Under the pieces are notes generated by a model. It saw only the letters and a list, made by a program, of their open reading frames with translations, ran no database searches and had not been told where the DNA came from. From Varroa destructor (Eukaryota > Arthropoda > Arachnida > Mesostigmata > Varroidae), in the NCBI RefSeq assembly GCF_002443255.2, contig NW_019211455.1, positions 53,034,801 through 53,098,800 on the forward strand: DNA of 64,000 nucleotides. Direction: 5' to 3'. Shown in pieces: positions 39,601-52,300 of the stretch (the first letter of the stretch is position 1; each line of letters starts with the position of its first letter). Position numbers and translations under genes: made by a program.

Positions 39601-41589
39601 TAACCACAGGATGCAAAACGACAATTTTATGATATGGCTAATTCCGCATTCGGTTTTCGGAAATAAATCCAGGCGCTACTTTATGTAAGCTAGACATACC
39701 GGCATCTTCTTCGTCCATTACAAGCTAAGCTACGTAGGTCAAACGTATGCGTAAATTAAAGCGCGGATGAATGCATTATACCTAGTTTACAAGATGATTT
39801 AGTATGAGTATGAAACTGCTGTAGCAGTTTCATACTTTTACCAGATTTAGGCTCGCTAGTCTTACCTCATAATTTTCTAGGGGAACTCTAAACTAGCCGT
39901 TAATATACGAATCCATCTCACAGTTAATAATACAAGGTGGGCGTTTGCTAAGTTATTAGAAATATTCAACAATTATAGCAAGAAATTCACATAACTTAGA
40001 TACTGTATGCGTGCTAATGTTGTACAAGTTCCTTGTAGTAAAATAAACAAGTTTGTTAATTATTTATATTTATGTAATACGTCATCTTTCATAGTACACA
40101 ACAACAGCAGCGGCACGATGGCCAGTTAGCTCTGTTACTGGCAGTGTGATAAGGTCAAAAGCAAGTTAAACGTTAAAGTCGTGCACACATATGGAACATC
40201 TTTATGTTTAAAAAGGGCAATTTGCCGTTTGTGCGCTACATTTAGGCATCCCGTTCAATATTGTACGATCTAAACGCTTAGCTATTTGGTAAACTTCATT
40301 ATTTTCGCTAAATAGAAAAATGCTTCATTTAACGATGTCTCGTTGCGCTGTTTTAGGAGATGATGACCCAAAAATGAATTGGGTAACCAAATTTTATAGT
40401 GTTTCTGTACTCGGGACAGAGGTGCTATAACACATAACCGTATAGTGTTTAATAGCATTCTGGTGATGAAAGAACATCACAAATGACTGAGATGCTTGAA
40501 CTCGTTATCAATCCTACTATAATAACTAAACACGGGCAGTAAAAAATCCACCGTAACAACAAGGATAATCACTAGAACGTGCAATGCAACATTTTCAGAC
40601 GTCACATCTTTTCGAAACTACGAAAACGCTAATTACAAATCATTTTTTTTCCTTACTGAAACATATTGCCCCAACGTACATAGATATTTCTTAAAACAAT
40701 AAAACTAGAATAATGCGGGCGTAAAGCCAGACCACAGTAATAATTGCTGCTCGTATTAGTTTGGTAAGCACACTACAGTGGTCATTTCGACGGAGTTACT
40801 GTCCGTTTGTTTTCAAAAATGTCTTGCATTTTCAACATTCGTAAAGTAACGTGGAATATATACTATCGGGCCAAAGTCCATCTAGCGCAAGCTAATAGGC
40901 GTGAGACTCAGCCCCAGCGCGAGGGCTTTATTACGCTGCTAGTTCGCCTATACGTGTTTCTAACAGTGCAGCTTGAGATATTGTGGCAAAAACGTGTTGT
41001 GTTTTTGCATTTAGTCCCGTGGAGAAACTGGTTTTTTTCGTTTTTTTGACGCAGGCCATTGTATAATGGCCTTATACTGTTTCAAAGTATTATTATTTTT
41101 TTTTTTTTTTTCATATAAGGGAAATAGATTTGTTCATACTATATTCAACACTTATAGGTTGAAAGCGATCGACCCTCGTTAAATCTTTGCCGTGTTTCAA
41201 GACAATGTGCCTTTAGCTTTTTGCCTTTGTTAGTTGTTGTTTTGAACGCCCCCTGTCCTCTTTGTTTTCCCTTTGCGTAATATCATCGATGCAGAACGCC
41301 GGTCAATCATGCAAATACAATTCATACGGTCTCTGCATAGTTGTTGTTCATTTCCCTATCACATTCGTTTGTGACCTGTCTTTCATCCGTCACAGAAAGC
41401 TCTTTCCTAAATACGTTCACTAAATTTACTCTAATTCATGTCTGCGCCAGTTTTTTGCCTATATATAAATAAATACACTATGCTTAACATTTCCGATACT
41501 CGATGATACCAGTAGTAGATAACATTGACGGGGAACAATGGAGAGTATTACTATGAGAGACTGGAGTAATGGGCGATCTAGTACTTTTA
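39601..41589. other. Spacer between Cys-loop relics
   Basis: No gene is supported. It contains the perfect palindrome listed at 39807-39836 and a poly-T run near 41090-41110. The plus-strand frame at 40807-41049 has no recognisable motif. Confidence 0.45.
39807..39836. repeat. Perfect 14-bp inverted repeat with 2-base loop
   Basis: AGTATGAAACTGCT is followed by GT and then its exact complement AGCAGTTTCATACT. In RNA it would form a tight hairpin. It lies 200 bases after the first Cys-loop relic, with no gene next to it. Confidence 0.85.
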
Positions 41590-43023
41590 GTCGACTTTAC
41601 CTTTTGATCGCGTGTGCTATGCCCAGTCATGCCGAATAATGAAATTGAGAAGCGACTGCTTTGAAACGGCTGAAAACGCACATTTTTCGAAATGGTTCCC
41701 AGCTGGGGAGAAGGATTCGGCCGGGTTTCTTCGAAAATACTCTAATGATGATTCGCAGCTCGGTTAGCTTCGAGCTAAACGATAGTAAGTATCGTTTCTG
41801 TGTTGTGTGCTAAGATCTATTGCATTTCATTGGCCAATAACGAACAAACTAATTAAACAATCATTGTTTTTTTTTCCGACTTAAAAAATATAAAATTACA
41901 TTACATTATAAGTCCGTTGGAATGATCAATCAGTATCACATCGTCTGGATACGCTGAGTTTACAACATATCTTAAATTATTCTAGCTAGTTTATAAAATA
42001 ATGATAACCAATTTAGTAGGACATTGTCGTGTTAATAAATTTAGATGATTCTAAAATGACGATGCGATCTGATATCGATATCTTCGTCATATGGGGTTCC
42101 CCGATTTGTTTACCGACTATTCGTATCACGTGATCATAGATCAGTCCGGATTACCAGAATGGTGCCTAAGGGCCAAAGTAGTCGTAAATTCCACCCGATG
42201 AACATGAATGCAGCCTCCTGATTGGATCAACAACGTACAGTTACGACTCGTTAAAACTTGAATTGGGTCTCATTAAAGACCAGGATGACTCGTCGCAGGA
42301 GGAGAAACCCATTTCTATGAACCGGCAACTAGTGGACGTTCATTTGAGACCCACAGGGATCGAATCTGTCGCGGATTGATTTGACTATGCGTGTGAAGTT
42401 ACATTATGCGTCAGAACACGATCTTCAGTTCACATCTATACGTTTACGTTACTGTTATTCATTTATGCCGGTTTCACTGTCATGGTTTGCTGGGTGCTGC
42501 TTGAAGCGTTTCCGCCTCGTTCTGTTCAGCGTCATTTTGAACATCAATCTTACGATTCAATACTCAAGTATGCTGCAGCATTCGGCCAGTACTTCATAAG
42601 GGTTCGAGGCTTGCTGGCGATCCCATGCAGTTTACCCGTTGAATAATTGTGCTTCAAATACTGTATCTAACGCCTGAGCATGTCCTCGTGCCGTTTGCAA
42701 CACAGGCGATGATCGACCGGTCTCTTAGTACGACGATTGTCAGTAGTTGTGTTTCGAACGATAAATCCGAGGCTTTCAAGGGAGAAGAGAGTGACGTCGC
42801 TATAGCAGAGCATGTAGAAGACTCCTCTTCAGACAATGAAGAGCAGCCGCTGATAATGTGGTCCAAGCCACACCCCGAATTACCAAGGAAACCATAGTGA
42901 TATCCGGCGAAAATCAGGAGTGGAAGAATCTCCTTATCGCACTGATGCAGATATCAGTCACAATATTTCTGCCTAGCTACGCCTTGATTTATTACGTTCT
43001 CGATAAAATGACTGTGTCTTAAC
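41590..43023 (+). pseudogene. Decayed Cys-loop receptor subunit, copy 2
   Basis: A first-exon remnant (about 41590-41797) reads SRVLCPVMPNNEIEKRLL, matching VLCPVRLDDTIDM...RLRKDIL of the intact gene. It ends SSVSFELNDS at a GTAAGT donor, matching SFELDKS there. The second exon remnant begins near 42055 (SDIDIF, matching PDVDIF) and loses both loop cysteines. It keeps LQILYLTPEHVLVPFATQ with AMIDRSLSTTIVSS (42650-42760) and the M4 block WKNLLIALMQISVTIFLPSY just before a stop at about 43023. Several stops and frameshifts make it inactive. It keeps the two-exon structure, so it arose by DNA duplication rather than retroposition. Confidence 0.8.
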
Positions 43024-45129
43024 TAGAGGATTCGAGAACGTTTGGTCTTTTGGATGAAAGATAATTCATTACTTGCATCTGTAAGAGCATACGCACAACA
43101 GATTGCAGATTGAAAATAAATCATAATCTGAACCTTATCTTGTGGTCAGCTGAGAAGACGTGCCCATGATAAATTTCCTCTTAGCTTTAATCTAAGCTAA
43201 TATATATTGTGGCAATCCCGTCTGTTAGAAAACATACTAACACCAAATAAGTAAAAAAGGAAGCTGATGCAACTGTTTTTGCAAAACTATGTTAGTCACA
43301 TATATTGAGGTCTTGAAGTCAAAAACAGTAATCTAACTCCTTAATAAGGGTACTGAATATCCGAATAAGAACAGTCCAATAGCTTGACTTTCCCCAAAAG
43401 CCCCTGACACATAAAAGGTATTTTTAGTTCACAGTGGGGCATATTACTTATTAGATAGCAAATGAGTGAAGAGTACAGTCAACAAGTACAGTCTTGCTGC
43501 CACAACTAGCACTGCCCTTCCGGCAACACAATCCAATTCGATATGGGACACTGCGAAACGCTTCTCAAACATCGTCAATCCGTGATCAATCCACACCCTT
43601 CCGATGCACTCCAACTTTTTTAACGACAATTTCTTTTAATATTTATTCAAATACACAAATAATATTTGACATGTTAGTTTCCTAGGGCTTCGCGTTGCGG
43701 TAAGGGCACGTGCATGCATATTCCCTTCAGCTAAAATAAGCCGCGCCTCGTCGTTACCAATGTTTGATAAGATGAACGGTATATGATAACATTGTTCATA
43801 TCATTAATATATGAGTTTATATTTATTTTCCCTAATGAACTTACAGTGGCGCTTGATCATCTGTCTATGTGTTTTATGTCTTGTTTCTGTTATCAAGGGC
43901 TAAGATTATTCATTCTACTTTTACTTCTAATCTTGTTTACATTTGTTCTTCCTCTCCCTTTTTGTCGTTACGTACACCCAGGTAATATTTTTTCCGTTGA
44001 AAAACGTATTTTTAGACAAAATTCGTGCTAGAGCTCATGGCGTCGCCATTATACAGTTAGATTGATTTAGTATAACAGTAGTATAGTACTCGATAAATAC
44101 ACCGCAAATATACATAAACGGTTAAAATTGCATTATTTTTAATATATTGACCATCAATAAGTGCCTCGCCAGCGTAGCCGTACGAGATTCTGAGCAGATC
44201 TCGCAATGATTTTATTACGAGATGTTTGGCTCAAGTACACTGCCACTCAGACGACCATGAGACATGGTAACGTGCCGTCCAAAATGGAATAGCAAAAAAA
44301 AATGCAAAACTAGTAGGACAAAATGCTTTTTTTCTCTGTCTCAGCTTGCTTTTTTTTAATTAGAAGCTAAATTTAACCATATTCATCTCGCTTTATATAT
44401 GTGTAACACATATCAAGGGAGCTGAGTATGGTTAAATATATATATATAATGAATAAACGTATTACGTAGGTGTATAACGCGGCTTGGTTCCTGTTCTAAT
44501 GCATTTAGTCGTCTTTTTACTCAAATAGGATTATCATAAACAAATAACACCGAATACAACAAGAAGCTATCGGAAATCTTTTTTTTTTCTCTTTAGGATC
44601 ATGCAAAGATTGTGTGAATCAACTTATACGAAAAGAAAATAGCACTTGGAAAACTTCCTAAAAATACGGAACGGCAGTTCTACTACTGAACATGGATATA
44701 CAATAATTAGAGTCATGCAGTGCTGCCTATTTTCTATTTCCTTGGACCGCGCTTACGGTACTTCTATTCGTTCTGACAATGCCTCTAGATCGTCCAGATA
44801 CTCTACAGTGCATCGACCTGAATCGCCCCCCAGGAACCGCCGCTAACGTTTGTTCTTCCACAGAATAACCGACCATCTGAGGGACCTCTCTTTGAAAACA
44901 TTTATACCAACGGACCGACAGATGGCTTGCAATCAACATATTCCATACACTAAACAATTTCGTGCCGCTTTTTTTAAATAGTAATACAATCACCGCTGTG
45001 ATCTGTGCGCCCCATAATCCACTAAAAAGTCGCCGTCGGATCCTCTCAGCTTTTCTTCATAAAACTTTCAATTTAATTTAACACCGAACGATAGTGGTTA
45101 AATGCTCTAGGACAAACAGCTACTGTAAA
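43024..45129. other. Spacer upstream of the intact Cys-loop gene
   Basis: No protein-coding gene is supported. It includes the pre-miRNA-like hairpin at 44371-44437 and should contain the promoter and 5' untranslated region of the intact subunit gene. Short open frames at 43783-44031 and 44646-44846 have no motif. Confidence 0.4.
44371..44437. ncRNA. Pre-miRNA-like hairpin
   Basis: The 67-base segment folds on itself by eye. ATTTAACCATA pairs perfectly with TATGGTTAAAT at the base, then CTC and CTT blocks pair with single mismatches, then ATATGTG pairs with CACATAT around a TAA loop. Stem length (about 28 pairs), small bulges and size fit a microRNA precursor, but a small MITE or a chance AT-rich fold would look similar. 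It can fold on either strand. Confidence 0.3.
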
Positions 45130-48100
45130 ATGTGCCAGTACCGGCGAACAAGTCTGGGTATCAGCTTAATGTGGTACAAGATCATTTATGCAATAGTGGT
45201 TATTGTTATTTGCGTCCTATGTCCAGTGAGACTTGACGACACTATTGACATGTCATCGGACATTGCCAGGCTACGGAAGGACATCTTGCCTACCCAATAT
45301 CGGGCAACACGGCTCGTTCGACCTGTGGTATCTGAAAGTACTTCGATGACACTGACGGTGACGGTGAAGATCAGCGACTTCATAAGTTTCGAACTTGACA
45401 AAAGTAATTGGGGATGCGAAACATAGAAGATTTTCGTCGGTGTTGTATTGTGCACTCTTTTACGTTTATCGATGCGGGCGTGTACATTACTATAATTTAT
45501 GTACTTCAATATTTACAGGATGTTCGCAGAATTTCGCAATTCTTCGGAAGGCTATTCAAAGTTTCAGAAATGGCGTTCTACACATTAAGATAGCACGGTG
45601 TATTTCAAATTAAAGAAAACGGAAGGGGAGGGGTGTATAGCCTTAGAAGGACTTAGGCTTAGAAGGTACAGGACCTGTTCCTAGAACAATTAACCGTTAA
45701 ATATTGCAACGGAAGTAGATATCAATGGATTCCTTTTTTGTTTGGTTTTCGGTTACAATCAACTAAAAAGAGAAAAAAATAAATAATCATAAATAATACT
45801 ATAAATAAAAATAAATATTAAAAAAAATTAAATAAAAATAAATTTAAAAAAATAAAAATGCTGAACGCAAAACTTGTATTGAGTGTTACCTTCAAAATCG
45901 CTCAACCTTAACTAGCCCCCCGAGAGTTGCGGAATTTTGAGCACAGTGTGTACTTTCTACATGTAATACAACATCTTTAGACATGTGAAATCGAATGTGT
46001 CGGTGCTATGCTATACTCGTTGGTTACATTAAAATGGATTCGTAATTATTGTAAGTTGACGGATACGAACTGTATATTAATGAAAATAAACACAGTCGGT
46101 GAGGGTCCACAATAAGCCGGGAGCTCTCCGCTATTCAGAAGCTCCACGCTAGCATAGAGCGGACAGTTCTGTGGTTCCTCCCTTGTAAGGCACAGGGCAA
46201 AGTTTGCTGGTTTTTGGCCGAGTGTCTCACAATTGCTGGCTTTCGCGTTCCTTATACACTGCGGCGGAAGCTTTTTCACAACTTGCGTGACACGGTCAAA
46301 AAAATATTGACCGTTTTTCTAGCTAGATGCCCTTATTATGAGTCGCGTGAAAGTCGGCGTTGGTGGTATTTGAAAGTTTATATTCGGCATGGTATGTGTG
46401 CTTAGATTTAAGGTAGAGCGCCTTGAAAATGAGTGAAATTTCTATGAAAATTTACTATAGAATTTTATTTTAATAAAGGTACAGATGCTGTGCACGCCTA
46501 TGAATAACTGTACTATTTATGATCAGGATGCGTTATCGGAACAAGGGGCAAAAAATAGTCGCTGTCGTTTTTGTTCTGTTCATTTCGATTTGAAGATGTT
46601 TCTCGTATTGGTCGACCAATTACAGGAAAGGTTAATGAGATTATTGCGAAGCTTGAGGAAGACCAACACCTAAGTAGCGATAAGGAACTAAACATCCACC
46701 ATTAAGTAGTTTTAAACCATTTAAAGGAAACAGACTACAAAAAGCGCTCGATACTTGAATGCTCCACGAATTGACGTAAACGAACTCGTTCGATCAAAGA
46801 TACATCGACAGAAAAATCCACAGAAATCGAGCTACTTCTAAAGCGGTTAATGAAAAGTGGGTTAAAAGCGAATCTGTAGCAAAGCCCAGATTGACGCCGG
46901 AAATTGTTCGATGCCATTAAAAAAGAATTGCGCATTATGAGTTGTTGCTACCTGCCAAAACAATTTATTTCGATCTATAGTGTCAACAACTAACTAGGTT
47001 ATAACAATCCGTTGAAAGAAACCAATCCGCACTAGTGAGCAGGGAAAGTAGTACGTTTCTTCTGAAAATGCCTCACCGCATAGAGCTTTAGCTACCCGGA
47101 AAATATGGAGAGAACTTAGCTCAGAAATTTTAATGCACCTAGGATATAGGCCGAATTTTGTACTATCAAACTATCTGCTCCGGTTTATGTAGGACTTCCT
47201 TGATAGGGTTAAATTCATTTTTAATGGAGGAATGTAGAAATCACTTGTCACCATTTTTTGCTCGTAAACCACAGAAATCCTGCAATAATCGAATTATGGT
47301 GTTACCACAATAAAACAAAAAAAAACAGGAAGCCATTGGTCAAGATGGCGCATATTCATTTCCGTAATATTATTTAAAAATACAAAGAAGTATGTGCTTC
47401 AATGTTAACTTCAAAGCGGTCAGTACTTTTCTAGCAAGCTAATATTTCAAATAACAGACCATTAACGAAGTAGTTTGCTGTTTATATTCTACATTAGGAC
47501 AATGCTAGTGGCTCTGTCTGGCCAAACCCATAATGGTAACAAATCAAAAGAACTTTATAACAAGCATATCTGCTTATTCGGCAGACATCGGAAATCCATA
47601 GGGCAGGCGAAACCCATAAAACACGACCCCTGAGAAGAAAAATTCATCCATCTTAACACGGATATCCCTCTATCTGAGCTCATTGTACCTTTCAGCTCCT
47701 CGATGGACATTACTAGCAATATGGGCCAGTGAAGACAGATTTCAATAAGTAAAGATATAAATTAGGCAAAACAAATTAATAATAGCAGAAAGTTATTTTA
47801 CTACTAACTATTTACGTACAATCGTTTGCGTTACCATAATAATGTGGCGGTTATGTCAACATTGTAGATAATTAAATATATTCTAATAAGAAGAGTTTTA
47901 CATATTGATAGTTCACTTAATTCGATTTGCCTTCCTATAAACTTTTCTTTTTTTCATTGAAGATTGAGATGTTACATTGTTGTACACCACGCACTTAATC
48001 CTTAAAGCGTTCTCAATAAGAGACAAGACCAAATATCGTCGCTTAAATAGTACATTTTAGTAGATAAATTGCGCACAAGTGTTGAAACTTCATTATCCAA

Positions 48101-49310
48101 AGGATTTCACTTGTTCTTACATACCATAAATTAAATTAAAAAAAAAACCTAATTAATCCACTGACTGTTTGACATTACAGATGAAGCCGCCACACAGCTC
48201 TCTATGTGTTTTAGCTGGTGCGCTGAAATTCTTGCCTGGGATCCGTCTGCGTACAACGGTCTGAGCAATATTACCGTTTACACAACCGAAATATGGCGAC
48301 CGGACGTCGACATTTTTAATCATGTCGATTTTCAGGTTCCGTACTTCTCGTCTACTATCATGTTTCTCTATGCCAACGGCACTGTAGAATGGTGCCCACA
48401 AGTTAAGTCACTAGTTAGCTGCGACACGGATATGTCGCACTTTCCGCATGACGAACATGTATGTGTCCTGCTGATAGGCTCATCGACATACACCTATGAG
48501 GAACTTAGGCTTGAGCCACGACTTGTCTTTGATTACAACCCATTAAGGAAATCTGTCCGCTCCTCAAACTGGGAGCTGAAAGGTGCATCCTTAACGTTGG
48601 TCAAGGGTAGCGAAACAGAAGACTATTATGATTATGCTTTACAGCTGGCAATACACGTTTCTCGCCGATTTTCGCTTCATCGTTACGGTTTTACGCTACC
48701 ACTATTTACCTGTGCGATTCTGACGTTTCTGTTCTGTTGGATCCCACTCACCAACGATAAACGTCTTCATTTAGGTTTGCTGAGCGTTGTTTTAACCATG
48801 TTTTTGATGATTCGGTACTCGGACACCCTACGCCATTCAATTAGCACCCCGTGGGGTCTGAGGTTTGCCGGCGATCTCGTGTTATTTACTTGCATCATGA
48901 TTACGCTGCAAATCTTGTGTATGGCCCTGGAAGACTGCAGTGTCCCGTTTGCTACGCATCCAATGATAGATCGATTTCTAAACACAACGTTCATCAGTGC
49001 CTATGTTCTCAACGAGAGGTCGCTGCTAATCAATGAAGAGGGACTGGGTCCCGACGCAGAGATGGATGGCGCGGCGGTAGATCCAGCTTCGCGAGAAGAC
49101 AGAAGCTCTAACGATCCCTCAACCAGCGATCCGAAAAAGGAAAACGAATCTAGTAGCGGTCAATTTCAGCCCGAAATTACTAGTAATAATGAGACTATGC
49201 AATTAACATGTGTCAACCAAAATTGGCAAAATCTTCTCGTGGCCACAATGCGTATATCAGTAACGATATTTTTTTTTAGCTATGCCTTCACATATTACGT
49301 TCTTTATTAA
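45130..49310 (+). CDS. Cys-loop ligand-gated ion channel subunit, nicotinic-like, intact
   Basis: Two exons, 45130-45403 and 48181-49310, join in phase 1 (GACAAAA, GTAATT donor; TTTGACATTACAG acceptor) to 467 residues. The N-terminus has a hydrophobic signal segment (WYKIIYAIVVIVICVL) followed by RLRKDIL and LVRPVVSES, the usual nicotinic start. The ligand domain has WDPSAYNGL, IWRPDVDIFNHVDF and a proper Cys loop (Cys 172 and 186, 13 residues between). M1 to M3 lie near residues 250-271, 273-292 and 310-332, then an acidic, Ser-rich cytoplasmic loop, and M4 near 440-467. Oddities: no adjacent cysteine pair in loop C, so not an alpha-type subunit; the conserved Trp of the GSWTY loop B is Ser (GSSTYTY); M2 (NDKRLHLGLLSVVLTMF) lacks the usual GEK and 9' Leu. 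There is no PAR motif, so it is not a typical chloride channel. It forms a pentamer with other subunits or is an orphan receptor. A GC hairpin follows the stop at 49403-49420. The first ATG at 45130 is preceded by open frame, and an ATG at 45172 is also possible. Confidence 0.85.
45761..45860. repeat. A-rich low-complexity tract
   Basis: A run of AAATAAAT-like units with almost no G or C occupies this part of the receptor gene's intron. It may be a decayed poly-A tail or simple expansion; no element was found attached to it. Confidence 0.7.
46530..47330 (+). mobile_element. Dead mariner transposase relic in the receptor intron
   Basis: Plus-strand frames read IGRPITGKVNEIIAKLEEDQ, then VLNHLKETDYKKR (helix-turn-helix region), AKPRLTPEIV, YELLLPAKTI and LYSQQLTRL. 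A decayed copy of the DD34D core follows (ILMHLGYRPNF), then FFARKPQKSCNNRIM near 47250-47300. The order and spacing match mariner transposases. Both core aspartate motifs are mutated and frames break many times. It sits inside the intron 45404-48180, on the same strand as the gene. Confidence 0.75.
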
Positions 49311-52300
49311 ACGATCAAGTTTTGATTGGGTGCGCGATCCTATTGAAAAGTACTCTTGGCAGAAAATAATATATTCAGAAAGGAAGTTGATTCGATACCT
49401 TACCACCGCCTTTGCGGTGGCAAGCCGCTGTAGATCTATATATATATATATATATGGCACAACATGTAACTTTCATCTCTGTGCCAAGAATCGTTTCATG
49501 CCGTTACTATATTATGCTATTACATGCGGATGAAGAACACATGATGCCCATGTTCGTCTGTTAGGAGCTTCACATTTTCTATCTATATTTTGCTACACTG
49601 AACGGTAGCGATAAAAATTATTTGTATCACTAATAATTTCTAATAAAAATGTCGCCATTATTAATTTTTTATTTAATTTAGTTATAATAGTTGTCTTTAT
49701 GAACTACTGTGAAGTCTAGTTTATTCGTAAATGTAATGTGTCAGTGAATAAACGTATGTATTATTCAAAAGGTACCAATTATTCGAAATTATCCCTACGC
49801 ATTGGCATAAAAAGTTGAGCGACTTTTCGAAATTAATTTAGAAAAAAATTAGACTATACTCCACATAAATGTTTTAGAGAAATGTAATTACGAATTTTGG
49901 CAGTATAGCTAGCTGCATTAGGTGCTTGAAGATACAGCCCACCACGTCCTATTACTCCTCTATATGGTACATGCAAAAATCGGTCTATGAAAAAAGCGAC
50001 CTGTATTTTGTAGTAGCAGTTAAATCGAACTTGATGTTGTACGGTCGCTTGGGAAAGAACGACACATTTTCTTCAGCTAAACGGGACTAGCCGTCGTCAC
50101 AAGCCACGATTTTCTACTGTTCTCAGTGGAACCGCCACTGCATGGTCGTCGAAGCGTCTAGTCGGAGTCCAGAAAGGGCCTGCGGCGGTTCGTACTAAGG
50201 TAAATCGATATAAATGCAGATGGCAGACTAGAACCGCGGGCAGGCCTGTGCCAATAGCGGAACGTGGATCCGACCGAACGAACCCGCTTGTCGGCGACCT
50301 TGCGGCGCTAAACTACAATAAGCGTCTTCTCCTACATAGAAACGATAGAGGGACAACGCACCGTTTGAGGACCCTATTTCCTAGAGGTAGGGGATGGACA
50401 TGACCAACCAAGAAAAAACCGCAGGCACGGCAGGTGAAAACTGATTCAGATTTGCTCTAAATCCAGTGAAGATGCAGTGGACTAACTTCAATCTTCCTCT
50501 TTTCCCAGTTTTTGTCATTTCTTAACAAGTTTTCTACTTGTACTAGCCATCGGACACAAATCAGGCAAGTTGAAAAAGATCGTGTCGAAATTGACTTCAG
50601 TGGAAGGTAGTGGCTCGAGGTAAATAGAGACGAAAGGCTATTTTTACATCGAGCTTTAAGAAGTCATAGTAAATAGAATATTGTCACCACTAGTAAGCCC
50701 ATTTCGCCGCAGTGTCGGCACTATTGCTCCAACTGACAAATGACGTACCCAGAAAGATTTTCCATTTAGATATTTTATGCTTTCTACGAAGAGAGGTTAA
50801 CTTGAATCACGTGAAACGTTTTCTTAAATTGCTTCTAAGAGAAATCGTCAGAATATATAAGGTAGTACTATATATCTTAGTTCATAGTATAAATTAAGCT
50901 TTTTTAGTGTTCAAAGCAGTGGGTGTTCTGCCTTAAGTTCTTCCGCGGTTAATAAGGCGAGATCTTATAAGAGAAATAATTCAAGATATTTCAGTATTTT
51001 ACGAATTCAATCTAAAAAATCTATCTGAATTAGTTATTAGCTGATATAAAACGGCACCATTGCAAAGCCATCTATCTTCAGACATTTCTTTACTCTTAAC
51101 AAATTTGCGATCGTTTGCATTGAACTGATCACTTGTTGCTCGCCGGGCATCGACAACCTAGTCACGAAAAAAGTCGGCCTTACGGCGCGTTCGATGAGGG
51201 GCGCATCAGTTCTGCAACATCAGAGGCCAAGAACATCGTTTGCCTTGCGCTGCCGTATTAGCCAAAGTGCCGTTTGCTTTCCTTTCCCGCCGCTCTTCCT
51301 ATTCAAACATCGTGTTACCAGTTATGTACGGCAGTATGTCCGAGCGTACGTGTATTCCTTTATTCTCATCTGATCCAGTATCAGCCACCCACAAGTCCCA
51401 TTGCACCTCATAGCATTTATCTGTTTGTCTGTTAATGTTAATAGAATTACGAGAGACCGACAGAGGCTGCGTATTAGGACGCACCTACATACGAAAATAT
51501 GCTGCTGTTGCTGCTTGTCTTCGAGCACGCAGACGAGGGAACTTCGACTATATCAATGCAAGCCTGTTTTCCTTCTCGTGCAGCTAGACGGACATCTACC
51601 TGGCCGTCTTACCACAAACTCTCGTCTTCATCTCTAACTAGAGCTTCTGCTGCTCGGATGTGTCTGTCAGCAGGGTCTCCATACCATGAACCCATAAGTC
51701 GAGCAAAAAGCGTACGCTATATATAAAGGTATATGTGCACTCGTAATTGGATAACTGTCTCACCAATAGCAATGTGACAGCGATGAGGGTTGGCGCATCA
51801 GTTGCTCTCGATGAGGTTTCAGTTTGATCTCACAGGAGGATGGCGATGGAGAAGGCTTTCTGGAGAGAAGAGCATCTGAGGGAACCGGCTTGTGTGCGAG
51901 TATTAGATTGTTGGCAGACTGGCTCCTACACAGGTATAGAGGGTTAGCTGAGATGCTTAGACACACACCCAGAGGGACTTGTAAGTGGCAGGTAATACCA
52001 GTGATGTGGCTGAATTGAGGTGCGTGCTGGAAATGCATAGAGGCGCTATTTGGGACAGGGGTATGGTGTGGATAGTTATTATGGATGAGGGGGTAAAGAG
52101 ATAAAGGAAACAGGGCGTTGAAAGCAGCTTTAAACAAGATCATGATCGGAAGCTACAGGATTGTTACGGGCGCGAGGAAGGCGACAGAATGATAGCAGGT
52201 GATCTGAGTGTGCAGTGTTAGCTGCGTTTGTCCGTATTTCCGCATAGTTAGTGAGAAGACTGAAGGACACAAAGTCCTGTGGAGATATATGAAATAGATA

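Noticed and set aside
51760..52143. 127-codon minus-strand open frame
   Set aside because: Composition is low-complexity Pro, Ser and His with no motif; likely chance.
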